Source: Alteromonadaceae bacterium UBA2620 (GTDB taxonomy: Bacteria; Pseudomonadota; Gammaproteobacteria; Enterobacterales; Alteromonadaceae). From it: a stretch of DNA of 30,309 nt. The notes below the pieces were generated by a model. That model was not told where the DNA came from. It made no database searches and saw only the letters and a program-made list of their open reading frames with translations. The translations under genes and the position numbers were made by a program. The stretch spans positions 1 to 30,309 of the forward strand of contig DDJQ01000128.1 of NCBI GenBank assembly GCA_002339125.1, in the 5' to 3' direction. Below, piece by piece: positions 15,674 to 24,084 of the stretch. Each line of letters starts with the position of its first letter. The stretch's first letter is position 1.

Positions 15674-18046
15674 TTAACCGAGGTTTTCGGCCAGGTATAA
15701 CCAGGTTTCAACCACGGTATCCGGGTTGAGTGATACCGAGTCAATGCCCTGCTCTACCAGCCACGCAGCGAAGTCTTCGTGATCGGATGGGCCCTGACCG
15801 CAGATGCCCACGTACTTGCCACGTTTTTTGGCCGCCTGAATTGCCATAGAAAGCAGCGCTTTAACTGCATCATTACGCTCTTCAAACAGGTGGGCAATAA
15901 GACCTGAGTCACGGTCCAGACCCAGGGTAAGCTGCGTCATATCGTTAGAACCAATCGAGAAACCATCGAAGATATCGAGGAACTGGTCGGCCAGTAACGC
16001 ATTTGACGGCAGTTCGCACATCATAATTACGCGCAGGCCATTTTCGCCTTGCTTCAGCCCTTGCTCTGCCAGTAGTTCGATAACCTGACGACCTTCTTCC
16101 ACGGTGCGTACGAATGGGATCATGATCTCAACATTGGTTAAGCCCATCACATTCCGAACACGTTTAATGGCTTCACACTCAAGCGCGAAACAGTCGCGGA
16201 AATCTTCTGACACGTAACGGCTGGCACCACGGAAACCCAGCATTGGGTTTTCTTCGTCCGGCTCGTACTGATAACCACCTACCAGGTTAAAGTATTCGTT
16301 GGACTTAAAGTCAGACATCCGCACAATCACTTTCTCTGGCGAGAATGCCGCACCGATAGTAGAAATACCTTCTACCAGTTTCTGGATATAGAACTCTTTA
16401 GGCGACTCGTAACCGGCAATCATATCGCTGATTTCTTCTTTCAGCTCCTCAGGCTGAGAATCGAAGTTGAGCAACGCTTTAGGATGCACACCAATCATAC
16501 GGTTGATGATAAATTCCAGACGCGCCAGGCCAACGCCTTTGTGTGGTAAACGGGCGAAGTCGAATGCACGATCCGGATTACCTACGTTCATCATCACTTT
16601 AGTGGGTGATTCAGGCATGGAATCAATCTGTGACGTGGTGACATCGAATTCCAGTTCCTGATTGTAGATATATCCGGTATCACCTTCGGCACAGGAAACA
16701 GTAATAGCGTCGCCGGCTTTAATCGATTCGGTGGCGTTACCACAACCTACTACGGCAGGAATACCCAGTTCGCGGGCAATGATTGCCGCATGGCAGGTAC
16801 GCCCTCCTCGATTGGTGACAATCGCTGAAGCCTTCTTCATGATCGGTTCCCAATCCGGGTCAGTCATATCGGTAACCAGTACATCACCGGCCTGGATTTT
16901 GTCCATTTCATCGATAGAGCCAAGCACTTTGGCTTTACCTGCACCAATTTTATGACCAATGGCACGGCCTTCACACACGATTCCTGCTGAGCCTTTCAGT
17001 TGGAAGCGTTCGATGGTTTGTGCATCCTCACGGCTGCGTACAGTCTCAGGGCGGGCCTGAACGATGTACAACTCGCCATCTGCGCCATCTTTGGCCCATT
17101 CGATGTCCATTGGACGGTCGTAGTGTTTCTCGATGATTTGCGCCTGCTTGGCCAGTGCCTGCACTTCGTCGTCGGTTAACGAGAAGGTTTTGCTGTCGGC
17201 CGGATCGATGTCAACGATGGTAACCTGATTACCGTGACTCTGATCCGCAGAGTAAATCATCTTGGTTAATTTGCTACCCAGGTTACGGCGCACAATGGCT
17301 GGCTTGCCGCTATCCAGAGTAGGTTTGTGAACGTAAAATTCGTCGGGGTTAACGGCGCCTTGTACCACCATTTCGCCCAGACCAAATGAGCTGGTAATAA
17401 ACACTACGTCTTCGAAACCTGATTCGGTGTCGATGGTGAACATTACACCCGACGAAGCGATATCACTGCGTACCATGCGCTGCACGCCGGCAGACAATGC
17501 CACGCCTTTGTGATCGTAACCCTGGTGCACACGGTATGAAATTGCGCGGTCATTAAACAGTGACGCAAATACGTGCTTAACAGCCACGATAACGGCATCA
17601 TAACCTTTAACGTTAAGGAAGGTTTCCTGCTGACCTGCAAATGAGGCATCCGGCATATCTTCTGCAGTGGCAGAAGAACGTACCGCAAAAGACGCTTCGT
17701 CACCGGCATCACCCTGCAGGGTAACAAACGCGGTGCGGATTTCTTCTTCGAGTTTACCCTGGAAAGGCGTATCGATAATCCACTGACGAATATTCTTACC
17801 TGCCTCGGCTAACGCCCCGACGTCGTCGACATCCAATGAGTCGAGCACTTCATGAATTTTAGCTTCAAGTCCGCTTTGCTCTAAAAATTCATTAAACGCG
17901 TAAGCTGTTGTTGCAAATCCTCCAGGTACTTTTACACCTGCGTTCGCCAGGTTTGAGATCATCTCACCTAACGAGGCATTTTTACCGCCAACACGATTCA
18001 CATCGTGCATGCCTAACTCTTGATACCAAAGTACGTATTCTTGCAC
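15674..18046 (-). CDS. ppsA: Phosphoenolpyruvate synthase PpsA
   Basis: PpsA makes PEP from pyruvate with ATP hydrolysed to AMP and phosphate, the entry step of gluconeogenesis. The 790-residue protein shows the N-terminal ATP-binding domain (GGKNASLGEMI, 20-30; AVRSSATAEDMPDASFAGQQ, 121-140), the swivelling phosphohistidine domain with GGRTCHAA, and the C-terminal PEP-binding barrel ending in GICGQGPSDH. His419 is the phosphorylated catalytic residue and Thr417 two residues before it is the site PpsR controls. The start is a GTG at 18046 with GGAGG about eight bases upstream. It is divergent from ppsR across a short region holding a perfect -10 and a HexR-like palindrome. Confidence 0.97.
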   Translation of the reverse strand: MQEYVLWYQELGMHDVNRVGGKNASLGEMISNLANAGVKVPGGFATTAYAFNEFLEQSGLEAKIHEVLDSLDVDDVGALAEAGKNIRQWIIDTPFQGKLEEEIRTAFVTLQGDAGDEASFAVRSSATAEDMPDASFAGQQETFLNVKGYDAVIVAVKHVFASLFNDRAISYRVHQGYDHKGVALSAGVQRMVRSDIASSGVMFTIDTESGFEDVVFITSSFGLGEMVVQGAVNPDEFYVHKPTLDSGKPAIVRRNLGSKLTKMIYSADQSHGNQVTIVDIDPADSKTFSLTDDEVQALAKQAQIIEKHYDRPMDIEWAKDGADGELYIVQARPETVRSREDAQTIERFQLKGSAGIVCEGRAIGHKIGAGKAKVLGSIDEMDKIQAGDVLVTDMTDPDWEPIMKKASAIVTNRGGRTCHAAIIARELGIPAVVGCGNATESIKAGDAITVSCAEGDTGYIYNQELEFDVTTSQIDSMPESPTKVMMNVGNPDRAFDFARLPHKGVGLARLEFIINRMIGVHPKALLNFDSQPEELKEEISDMIAGYESPKEFYIQKLVEGISTIGAAFSPEKVIVRMSDFKSNEYFNLVGGYQYEPDEENPMLGFRGASRYVSEDFRDCFALECEAIKRVRNVMGLTNVEIMIPFVRTVEEGRQVIELLAEQGLKQGENGLRVIMMCELPSNALLADQFLDIFDGFSIGSNDMTQLTLGLDRDSGLIAHLFEERNDAVKALLSMAIQAAKKRGKYVGICGQGPSDHEDFAAWLVEQGIDSVSLNPDTVVETWLYLAENLG

Positions 18047-18171
18047 TTTACAGCCTCCAGCTTGTCACTTTTTCTTTACGCTCACTTAAACGTGAACTTG
18101 TAGGGTAGAGGTTAAACCATCATTGAAATTAATTCAGGCTGGCTTTTCCATAGGGAAATTCTAAAATGCCG

Positions 18172-18200
18172 ATTATAAAAAAGTAAAATTTTATTTCATT
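18172..18200 (-). promoter_or_regulatory. ppsA promoter with perfect -10 and poor -35
   Basis: The minus strand reads TATAAT at 18172-18177, a perfect -10. At 17 bases upstream the -35 place holds AATGAA (18195-18200), a poor match. Weak -35 elements are common at activator-dependent promoters, and a HexR-like palindrome sits just upstream at 18201-18217. The predicted transcription start near 18165 leaves a leader of roughly 120 bases. Confidence 0.55.
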
Positions 18201-18217
18201 TCGTAATAAATTTACGA
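18201..18217. promoter_or_regulatory. Candidate HexR operator between ppsA and ppsR
   Basis: TCGTAATAAATTTACGA is a near-perfect palindrome. Its inner 15 bases match the published gammaproteobacterial HexR consensus (TGTAATWWWATTACA) at 12 positions. HexR is a KDPG-responsive regulator known in Shewanella and relatives to activate ppsA. The palindrome centre is about 44 bases upstream of the predicted ppsA start of transcription, a normal position for an activator touching the -35. For ppsR it lies 19 bases before the start codon, where binding could repress. Confidence 0.5.
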
Positions 18218-18235
18218 CAAAGTTAAGGAGTTGTT

Positions 18236-19048
18236 GTGCGCACAGCATTTTACATTTCGGACGGTACTGCCATTACGGCAGAGGTGTTTGGCCACGCTTT
18301 ATTGTCACTTTTCCCTACAGAATTCAATCACAAGACAATTCCTTTTGTTGAAACTGAAGAACAGGCTTATGCGGTAATTGAAAAAATATCTGAAAGTTTT
18401 CAAGATACCGGGGAGCGCCCGCTCGTTTTTTACACAGTGGTAAACCCAGATGTTCGGCGAGTTATCGCAAGATCCGTAGGAATTAACTACAATTTTCTCG
18501 ACCAATTTGTGGCGCCGCTGGAAAAAATTATTGGTGTGCCATCCAAACCAGAAAAACATCGTACCCACAGTATTCACGAAAAAACTTACGATATTCGTAT
18601 TGAGGCAGTTAACTACGCGCTGGCTAATGACGATGGATCAAATCTTAAGGATTATAAAGAAGCAGACATTATTTTGGTGGGTGTATCACGTTCCGGTAAA
18701 ACACCAACCAGTCTGTATCTGGCCCTGCAATATGGCATTAAAGCGGCCAACTACCCATTTACCGAAGAAGATATGGGTGACATGCTGAAACTGCCGCCGG
18801 CCCTGCGCCAGTTTAAACAAAAGCTGTTTGGCCTGACTATCGAGGCATCACGACTCAGCCAAATTCGCTCAGAACGCCGGGCTAACAGCCGCTATGCCTC
18901 TATACAACAATGCCGCATGGAGTTGCGTGAGGTGGAAAACTTATACCGTAAAGAGAAAATACCGTTCTTAAACAGTACCAAATACTCTATCGAGGAGATC
19001 TCAGCCAAAATACTTGCTGAGACCGGCCTGCAACGACGTAAATACTAA
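18236..19048 (+). CDS. ppsR: PEP synthase regulatory kinase/phosphorylase PpsR
   Basis: PpsR (DUF299 family) inactivates PpsA by ADP-dependent phosphorylation of the threonine next to the catalytic histidine, and reactivates it by phosphate-dependent removal. The 270-residue protein begins RTAFYISDGTAITAE, the family start, and carries the P-loop GVSRSGKTPTS at 149-159, with the usual HSIHEKTYDIRIEAVNYAL before it. The start is a GTG at 18236 with AAGGAG about eight bases upstream. It is divergent from its target ppsA. At its 3' end the stop overlaps that of the convergent sulfotransferase gene by four bases, so there is no room for a terminator. Confidence 0.95.
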   Translation: MRTAFYISDGTAITAEVFGHALLSLFPTEFNHKTIPFVETEEQAYAVIEKISESFQDTGERPLVFYTVVNPDVRRVIARSVGINYNFLDQFVAPLEKIIGVPSKPEKHRTHSIHEKTYDIRIEAVNYALANDDGSNLKDYKEADIILVGVSRSGKTPTSLYLALQYGIKAANYPFTEEDMGDMLKLPPALRQFKQKLFGLTIEASRLSQIRSERRANSRYASIQQCRMELREVENLYRKEKIPFLNSTKYSIEEISAKILAETGLQRRKY

Positions 19049-21015
19049 GCGCGGAAGCGTTTCAGCAAAGGGCCAAGATGCGCTTCAAAGGGTTGCCAGC
19101 GCCCCTGCCCTTTGCGATTGATCGGTTGGCGAACCTGTTCGGCACTGGGCGTTTTGATGAGGCGGTCGGTTTGATGGAAGTCCAGGCAGGCCTGCTCGAA
19201 AGGCACGCCAAGGTAATCCAGCATTCGCTTAACCTGCCCGTCTAAATCATCCAGCACGTCTTCGTGCTGAACACGTAATACCGCGCCGGGTAAGATTTCG
19301 TCCCAGTGGTCCATAAGCTTTTGGTAAGCCTGATAATAACGCGCCACTTCTTCCAGTCCGTAAGAAAACTCCTGACCTTCACCAAACAGTTGCTTAAAGT
19401 TGCTGAAGCAACAATCCATCGGATCACGCCGCGCATCGATAATTTTTGCATTGGGCAGTATGCGTTTAATAAAACCCACATGCATAAAGTTATTCGGCAT
19501 CTTATCGATAAAAAACGGTGCTGAGCCCCGGTAATAACGGGTTTGCTCAATATATTGCTTACCCAGCTCATAGCATTGTTCAGCGGATAGTTCGGCAAGT
19601 GAATATGGATATGGCTTGCCGCTTTCGCTTAATTGCGCGCCAACTGATGAAGCCAGACTAAAAATATTATGCAGCTCCATGGTGCCGTCGATATCAGAGT
19701 GAGATGCCAGGATCTGTTCCAGCAAAGTAGAGCCTGCCCGCGGCATTCCCACAATAAAGATAGGCTCCGGTGACGGAAAGCCGCCATGAAGATTAGCGAA
19801 GCTCTCGCCGCGACAAGCTTCAATCTGCGCAGCCATCGCCGCTTCGGTACGAGCAATATCGTAGCCGGTAGAAATAAGTTTTAAGCGATTACCTTTATCG
19901 TAGTAGCTGAATGATTTTTCAAATTGGCCGGCATCCTCAAACCCTTTACCCAGGGCAAAACACAAATGTATACGGTCTTCAACGCCTATGGATGACTGGG
20001 CTTCAATATCTGCCATATCCTGCAGAGCCTTACCGTCAAACGTATAAGACTTCATATTAGCGAGGCTCCAGTACGCGTCGCCAAACTGCTGATGATAATG
20101 GGCCGCTTTGAGATAAGACTCAACCGCTTGTTGTTTGTTACCGGTGGTTTTGTAGGCGTGGCCTAATGCCAGCCATACGCCGGGCCGGTCTTCGTCGGCG
20201 CTCAATAATTCAGTAAACATAGTGATGGCGTCTTCGGTGCGGTTAATCCCCAGTAGCGCATTGGCTTTGGCCATAAGAATTTGTAAGTTGTCCGGATAGG
20301 TAGCCATCTGTTCATTGCTGATTTCGACCACCCGCTGATGTTTACCGAGCTTGGCCAGCAGGCCAAGATAGGCAATCACGGCTCTGAGATTATCCGGATA
20401 AAGGGCAACGCAGCTTTCTAGTAAAAACTCCGCATCGTGATAAACCTTGAGCTGAATACCCAGCTCTGCCAGTAATAGCATGCCTTCGGGGTGATGCTTG
20501 TGTTGTTGCAAAAACTGACGGCAGACTTTTTCTGCAGTAGCCAGCTGTTTTTCATACATCAGGTCATACGCGCCCAGAATAGGTGGCGGGAGTTGCTCCA
20601 GATGAGCAATATGCTGCAAAGCCAGTTGCTCGGCAGTGGTATCCTGATGCTGCTGATAAATTTTAAGTAGTTGTTTCCAACTGTTGATCAGCGCCGGGTT
20701 ATAGTGGGTAGCGCGAAAAAATGCGCTGGCCGCTTTATCCTGCTGATCCAGTGCTAAAAAATTATACGCTTGCTCCTGATATGCCCGTCCATGTTCTGGC
20801 CGCAGATTTAGCAACTCGCTTAATTCCTGCAACGCTTGGTTGAACTGATTTGCCAACCGTTGTGTTACTGCCGATAAATAAAGCAGTTCAATGCGCAGCG
20901 CATCCGGTAGCTCCACCGCTTTCAAAGCGCTTATTTTATCCATTGCCGCAGCAAGATTGTTGGTTTGCAACGATTGCTTTATTGCCTGGAACTGGTTTGA
21001 AAAATCTTTAATCAT
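19045..21015 (-). CDS. TPR protein with tyrosyl-protein-sulfotransferase-like domain
   Basis: The 656-residue protein has no signal peptide, so it should be cytoplasmic. Residues about 20-330 are tandem tetratricopeptide-like helices. Residues about 415-650 form a PAPS-dependent sulfotransferase domain, with the 5'-phosphosulfate loop in IVGMPRAGSTLLEQIL (421-436) and the 3'-phosphate site in DARRDPMDCCFSNF (527-540). The segment SAEQVRQPINRKGQGRW (624-640) resembles the end of eukaryotic tyrosylprotein sulfotransferases, so a protein or peptide tyrosine is a plausible acceptor. That is inference. It lies 84 bases downstream of a TonB-dependent receptor on the same strand, with a terminator between. 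Its Shine-Dalgarno is weak. The acceptor is unknown. Confidence 0.85.
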   Translation of the reverse strand: MIKDFSNQFQAIKQSLQTNNLAAAMDKISALKAVELPDALRIELLYLSAVTQRLANQFNQALQELSELLNLRPEHGRAYQEQAYNFLALDQQDKAASAFFRATHYNPALINSWKQLLKIYQQHQDTTAEQLALQHIAHLEQLPPPILGAYDLMYEKQLATAEKVCRQFLQQHKHHPEGMLLLAELGIQLKVYHDAEFLLESCVALYPDNLRAVIAYLGLLAKLGKHQRVVEISNEQMATYPDNLQILMAKANALLGINRTEDAITMFTELLSADEDRPGVWLALGHAYKTTGNKQQAVESYLKAAHYHQQFGDAYWSLANMKSYTFDGKALQDMADIEAQSSIGVEDRIHLCFALGKGFEDAGQFEKSFSYYDKGNRLKLISTGYDIARTEAAMAAQIEACRGESFANLHGGFPSPEPIFIVGMPRAGSTLLEQILASHSDIDGTMELHNIFSLASSVGAQLSESGKPYPYSLAELSAEQCYELGKQYIEQTRYYRGSAPFFIDKMPNNFMHVGFIKRILPNAKIIDARRDPMDCCFSNFKQLFGEGQEFSYGLEEVARYYQAYQKLMDHWDEILPGAVLRVQHEDVLDDLDGQVKRMLDYLGVPFEQACLDFHQTDRLIKTPSAEQVRQPINRKGQGRWQPFEAHLGPLLKRFRA

Positions 21016-21044
21016 AACGGATGCTGTATTTTTAACTGACGACG

Positions 21045-21071
21045 AAAAAGGCAGGCTTGCGCCTGCCTTTT
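21045..21071 (-). terminator. Terminator between receptor and sulfotransferase genes
   Basis: AAAAGGCAGGC (21046-21056) and GCCTGCCTTTT (21061-21071) form an 11-bp stem with a TTGC loop. On the minus strand five T follow. It lies 29 bases past the receptor stop and 31 bases before the sulfotransferase ATG, so expression of the latter needs read-through or a promoter very close to the gene. Confidence 0.8.
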
Positions 21072-21099
21072 AGCTCTTATTATGTATTAATATCAGTTA

Positions 21100-23802
21100 T
21101 TAATAATAATCGAAAGAGAAACGTACACCCATTGTGCGTGGACGGTTCGTTACCACCTTCGGTGTAAACTGCTGGGTATCGATATTGAGGATAGCGGATT
21201 CATCGAACAGGTTGTCGATAAACAGCTCTACTTTCCAGCTGTCATCCGACATGCCCACCGACACGTTGCTGATGACGTAGCTTTCTTGTACATAACGACC
21301 ACCGCGGAAGGTGCCGCCGTTGGCATCGGTATAGCCGACGCCTTCATAAACAGCCGCTTCGTCTTCAATTTTAAGACCTGACCCCGTGCCATAAATCAGC
21401 TGAGTCGCGTCTTCCATAACGTAAGCGTCCATCACCATACCGGCTAATCGGTCGCCAGTGTATGCCACTGATGCATTCACAAAGCCCTGTTGACCACCGT
21501 CCAGTTCGAAATAGTAACGAGCATTGATATTGCCCGAGAACTCCGCCGAGTAAGGCAGTCTGGCGCCCACGCCAGGAGCAATTCCTTCCAGCTCCGGATT
21601 AATACGGGTCAGCTCGGTGTCTAACAAACTGAATGCGGCATTTAGCACCAAATCGTCGGTAGCTAACCAGGTGATATCGGCGTCCAGCCCTTTAACTTCG
21701 GCGTCACCAACGTTATCGGTGAATACCAGGAAGCTGATATTAGTCGGGTCGAAACGCGAGGTTTGCAGCTCGGAGATTTCAGAATAGTAAGCGGTAGCGT
21801 TAACACGGACGATACCGTCGAGGAAATCCCCTTTCATGCCCACTTCGTAGTTATCCAGGGTATCTGTAGTTGAGTAAACCGGGATACGGAAACCTTCAAA
21901 TGCGCCGGATTGATTCGCCGCAGCATCACCGCCTAAACGGTTTGTTACCGGCGGACGGAAACCTTCTGAGTAGTTCGCGAAGAGCAGTAAATCGTCGCTG
22001 GCTTTCCAGTCGAGACCAAATTTGAAGATGGTATCGTCAACGGTTAGCACGCCATCGCTGTCGAGCAGACTCACGTCCAACTCCCCATTTATCAATGCAT
22101 CAGACAATTCCTGAGCTGGCCCAGGGTTGAAACCTAAACCTTCATATACGCTCGGGTCCGTTACACCTGAACCATAAGCCTGCAAACGACTGGTTACGTC
22201 ACGGGTTGAGGTTGCACCGCGATAAATATCATCGATTTGATACCAACGGGCCCCAAAGCTTGCCGTTAGCGTATCAGTGATGTCGTATTCCGCTTGCCCA
22301 AACACAGCGATTTGTTCAATGGTATGGGTAATATCGTTAACAAAGCCTATTTCTGGTGAGAAAGGACCACCGTCACTATTGATACCTTTATCACCGGCCA
22401 GCGAATTCCATGGCCCGGCTAGATCCTCAAAAATCTCGGTGTTGGGAATTTTAAACTGGCCAACAGACGCCACTTCCTGCTCATCGTAGAACAAACCCGC
22501 AGTAATCCGGAATGGTGCATCAAACTTGGTATCAATACGCAACTCGTGAGTCACTCGCGTGCTGGTAGTATCTTCTTTGTAGTACTTGGTTGGATCCAAA
22601 CAACGGGCATCAAGTGGATTATCGGTATTGTAATTGGTACAAACATAGTAGGCTGAGTACAGACCACCGTTGGTATAGCCTGTGTAATCGGTAAGGGTAT
22701 CGATTTCACGGTCCAAATACCCACCTGCGTACACAACATCCAGTTTGTCTAAACGGCCATCGACGGTCCAGGTGGTTAAGCCAAACTCATCTGAGTTTTC
22801 ATCGGCCTGAAAGCGAATCGCCTTGTCTTCACCAACCGTTGGGTCGTAAGCAAATACGCCTTCAGTATCCAGTGACTGCTGGGTGTGTTGCACAAGCAAA
22901 TCCCAGTCTGAATTAATGTGGTAAGACAGGCCAAAACGGGCACCGGCATATACTGCATCGTTAAAGTTATCTTCAACATGCTGACTATTACGTGGTGATA
23001 CTACCGCCGCTTCGCTGCGAGTGTAGCCATTGATCTCGCGGCGAGAGTCCATACCAACCGGATCAAGCAGCGTACCGCTGGAAATTCGGTCGATAACCAC
23101 GGCACTACCAATGTAACCACCGTTACCCGGATCGTTTTCGATGTTATCAATCCAGCCGCCTTGTTTGTCGTTATAAGCTACAACGCGAATGGCTAAATCA
23201 TCGGTTGGGGTTAAGTTAATGTACGCCTCTACCGTATTGCTCATCTCACCACCTTTAGTAGTGGCAAGGCTGGTATCAAAACCGGCTGCAAAACCGGCAT
23301 GGTCTGGCTTTTTAGTAATTAAACGAACAGTACCGGCCTGTGAGCTGGCACCAAACAGCGTACCTTGTGGCCCCGGAAGTACTTCGACACGCTCAACGTC
23401 GGTGGCGAAGATATCCAGGTTACGACCGGCCATAGAAACCGGCATTTCGTCCTGATAGAACGCAACTGAAGGCTGCAGAGCCTGTACTGATGACAGGGTG
23501 ATACTTGACTGGGTAGTCGCAGCGCCACGGATATAGATTTCGTTCTGGCCAGGGCCGGTGCCCTGGAATACCACATTAGGTAAGAATTCTACGTAGTCCT
23601 GGAAGTTGTCGATCCCCATATTTTCCAGGGCGTCGCCACTTAAGGCTGATACAGCTACCGGCACATCCTGAATAGATTCAGTACGCTTGGTGGCGGTAAC
23701 TTCGATGGTTTCGATGGAAGCCTTTGATTCGCTTGCCTGAGCAAGCACGCCGTTAGATGCTAGCGCAGCGATCACTGCACAACTAAGGTGTGTTTTTCTC
23801 AT
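21100..23802 (-). CDS. TonB-dependent outer-membrane receptor
   Basis: The 900-residue protein has a Sec signal peptide (MRKTHLSCAVIAALASNGVLAQA), a TonB-box-like IETIEVTATKR (30-40), a plug domain (SIQDVPVAVSAL to GTVRLITKKP, 43-165) with the IYIRGA and VEVLPGPQGTLFGASSQAG hallmarks, and a long beta-barrel ending in a terminal aromatic (FSFDYY) as required for BAM assembly. It should bring a large or scarce substrate across the outer membrane with energy from TonB-ExbBD. The substrate cannot be read from the sequence. The family layout is that of the large Alteromonadales and sphingomonad receptor group. A predicted extracellular segment at 371-411 is rich in Tyr. A TPR-sulfotransferase gene follows. 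Confidence 0.94.
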   Translation of the reverse strand: MRKTHLSCAVIAALASNGVLAQASESKASIETIEVTATKRTESIQDVPVAVSALSGDALENMGIDNFQDYVEFLPNVVFQGTGPGQNEIYIRGAATTQSSITLSSVQALQPSVAFYQDEMPVSMAGRNLDIFATDVERVEVLPGPQGTLFGASSQAGTVRLITKKPDHAGFAAGFDTSLATTKGGEMSNTVEAYINLTPTDDLAIRVVAYNDKQGGWIDNIENDPGNGGYIGSAVVIDRISSGTLLDPVGMDSRREINGYTRSEAAVVSPRNSQHVEDNFNDAVYAGARFGLSYHINSDWDLLVQHTQQSLDTEGVFAYDPTVGEDKAIRFQADENSDEFGLTTWTVDGRLDKLDVVYAGGYLDREIDTLTDYTGYTNGGLYSAYYVCTNYNTDNPLDARCLDPTKYYKEDTTSTRVTHELRIDTKFDAPFRITAGLFYDEQEVASVGQFKIPNTEIFEDLAGPWNSLAGDKGINSDGGPFSPEIGFVNDITHTIEQIAVFGQAEYDITDTLTASFGARWYQIDDIYRGATSTRDVTSRLQAYGSGVTDPSVYEGLGFNPGPAQELSDALINGELDVSLLDSDGVLTVDDTIFKFGLDWKASDDLLLFANYSEGFRPPVTNRLGGDAAANQSGAFEGFRIPVYSTTDTLDNYEVGMKGDFLDGIVRVNATAYYSEISELQTSRFDPTNISFLVFTDNVGDAEVKGLDADITWLATDDLVLNAAFSLLDTELTRINPELEGIAPGVGARLPYSAEFSGNINARYYFELDGGQQGFVNASVAYTGDRLAGMVMDAYVMEDATQLIYGTGSGLKIEDEAAVYEGVGYTDANGGTFRGGRYVQESYVISNVSVGMSDDSWKVELFIDNLFDESAILNIDTQQFTPKVVTNRPRTMGVRFSFDYY

Positions 23803-24084
23803 AGAACTAAGTTCCTACTTTATTTATTTGAAGTGAGCTGAATTATTTATTATTGATTCATTTTTATTGCCATATAGCCTACCAGAAATAAAAATAAATT
23901 TCTGCACTAACTATTAATTGGCTAAAAATTAATGATTAACCGGAAATTATCTACGCAAATCAACATCAGCAGGATCATAGGTTTGATTCCACACTAATTA
24001 TTTGTAAGAAAGTGTTTTGACGGCTCGATTTGCTGTATATTGTACGTAAATTGTTTTATTTATCTTAAAATAACAGGATATAAC
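23803..24084. promoter_or_regulatory. Divergent receptor/BCCT regulatory region
   Basis: This AT-rich 282-base gap must hold promoters for the receptor (minus) and the transporter (plus). Three inverted repeats are visible: AGAAAT/ATTTCT (23884-23903), ATTAATT/AATTAAT (23913-23933, 7-base spacer) and AATCAA/TTGATT (23958-23988, 19-base spacer). A TTGACG occurs at 24017-24022, but no good -10 follows at normal spacing. None of these can be tied to a regulator from sequence alone. Confidence 0.35.

Noticed and set aside
24040..24084. Upstream in-frame extension of the BCCT gene from a TTG at 24040
   Set aside because: No Shine-Dalgarno precedes 24040, while the TTG at 24085 has AGGA at good spacing and gives a normal N-terminus.
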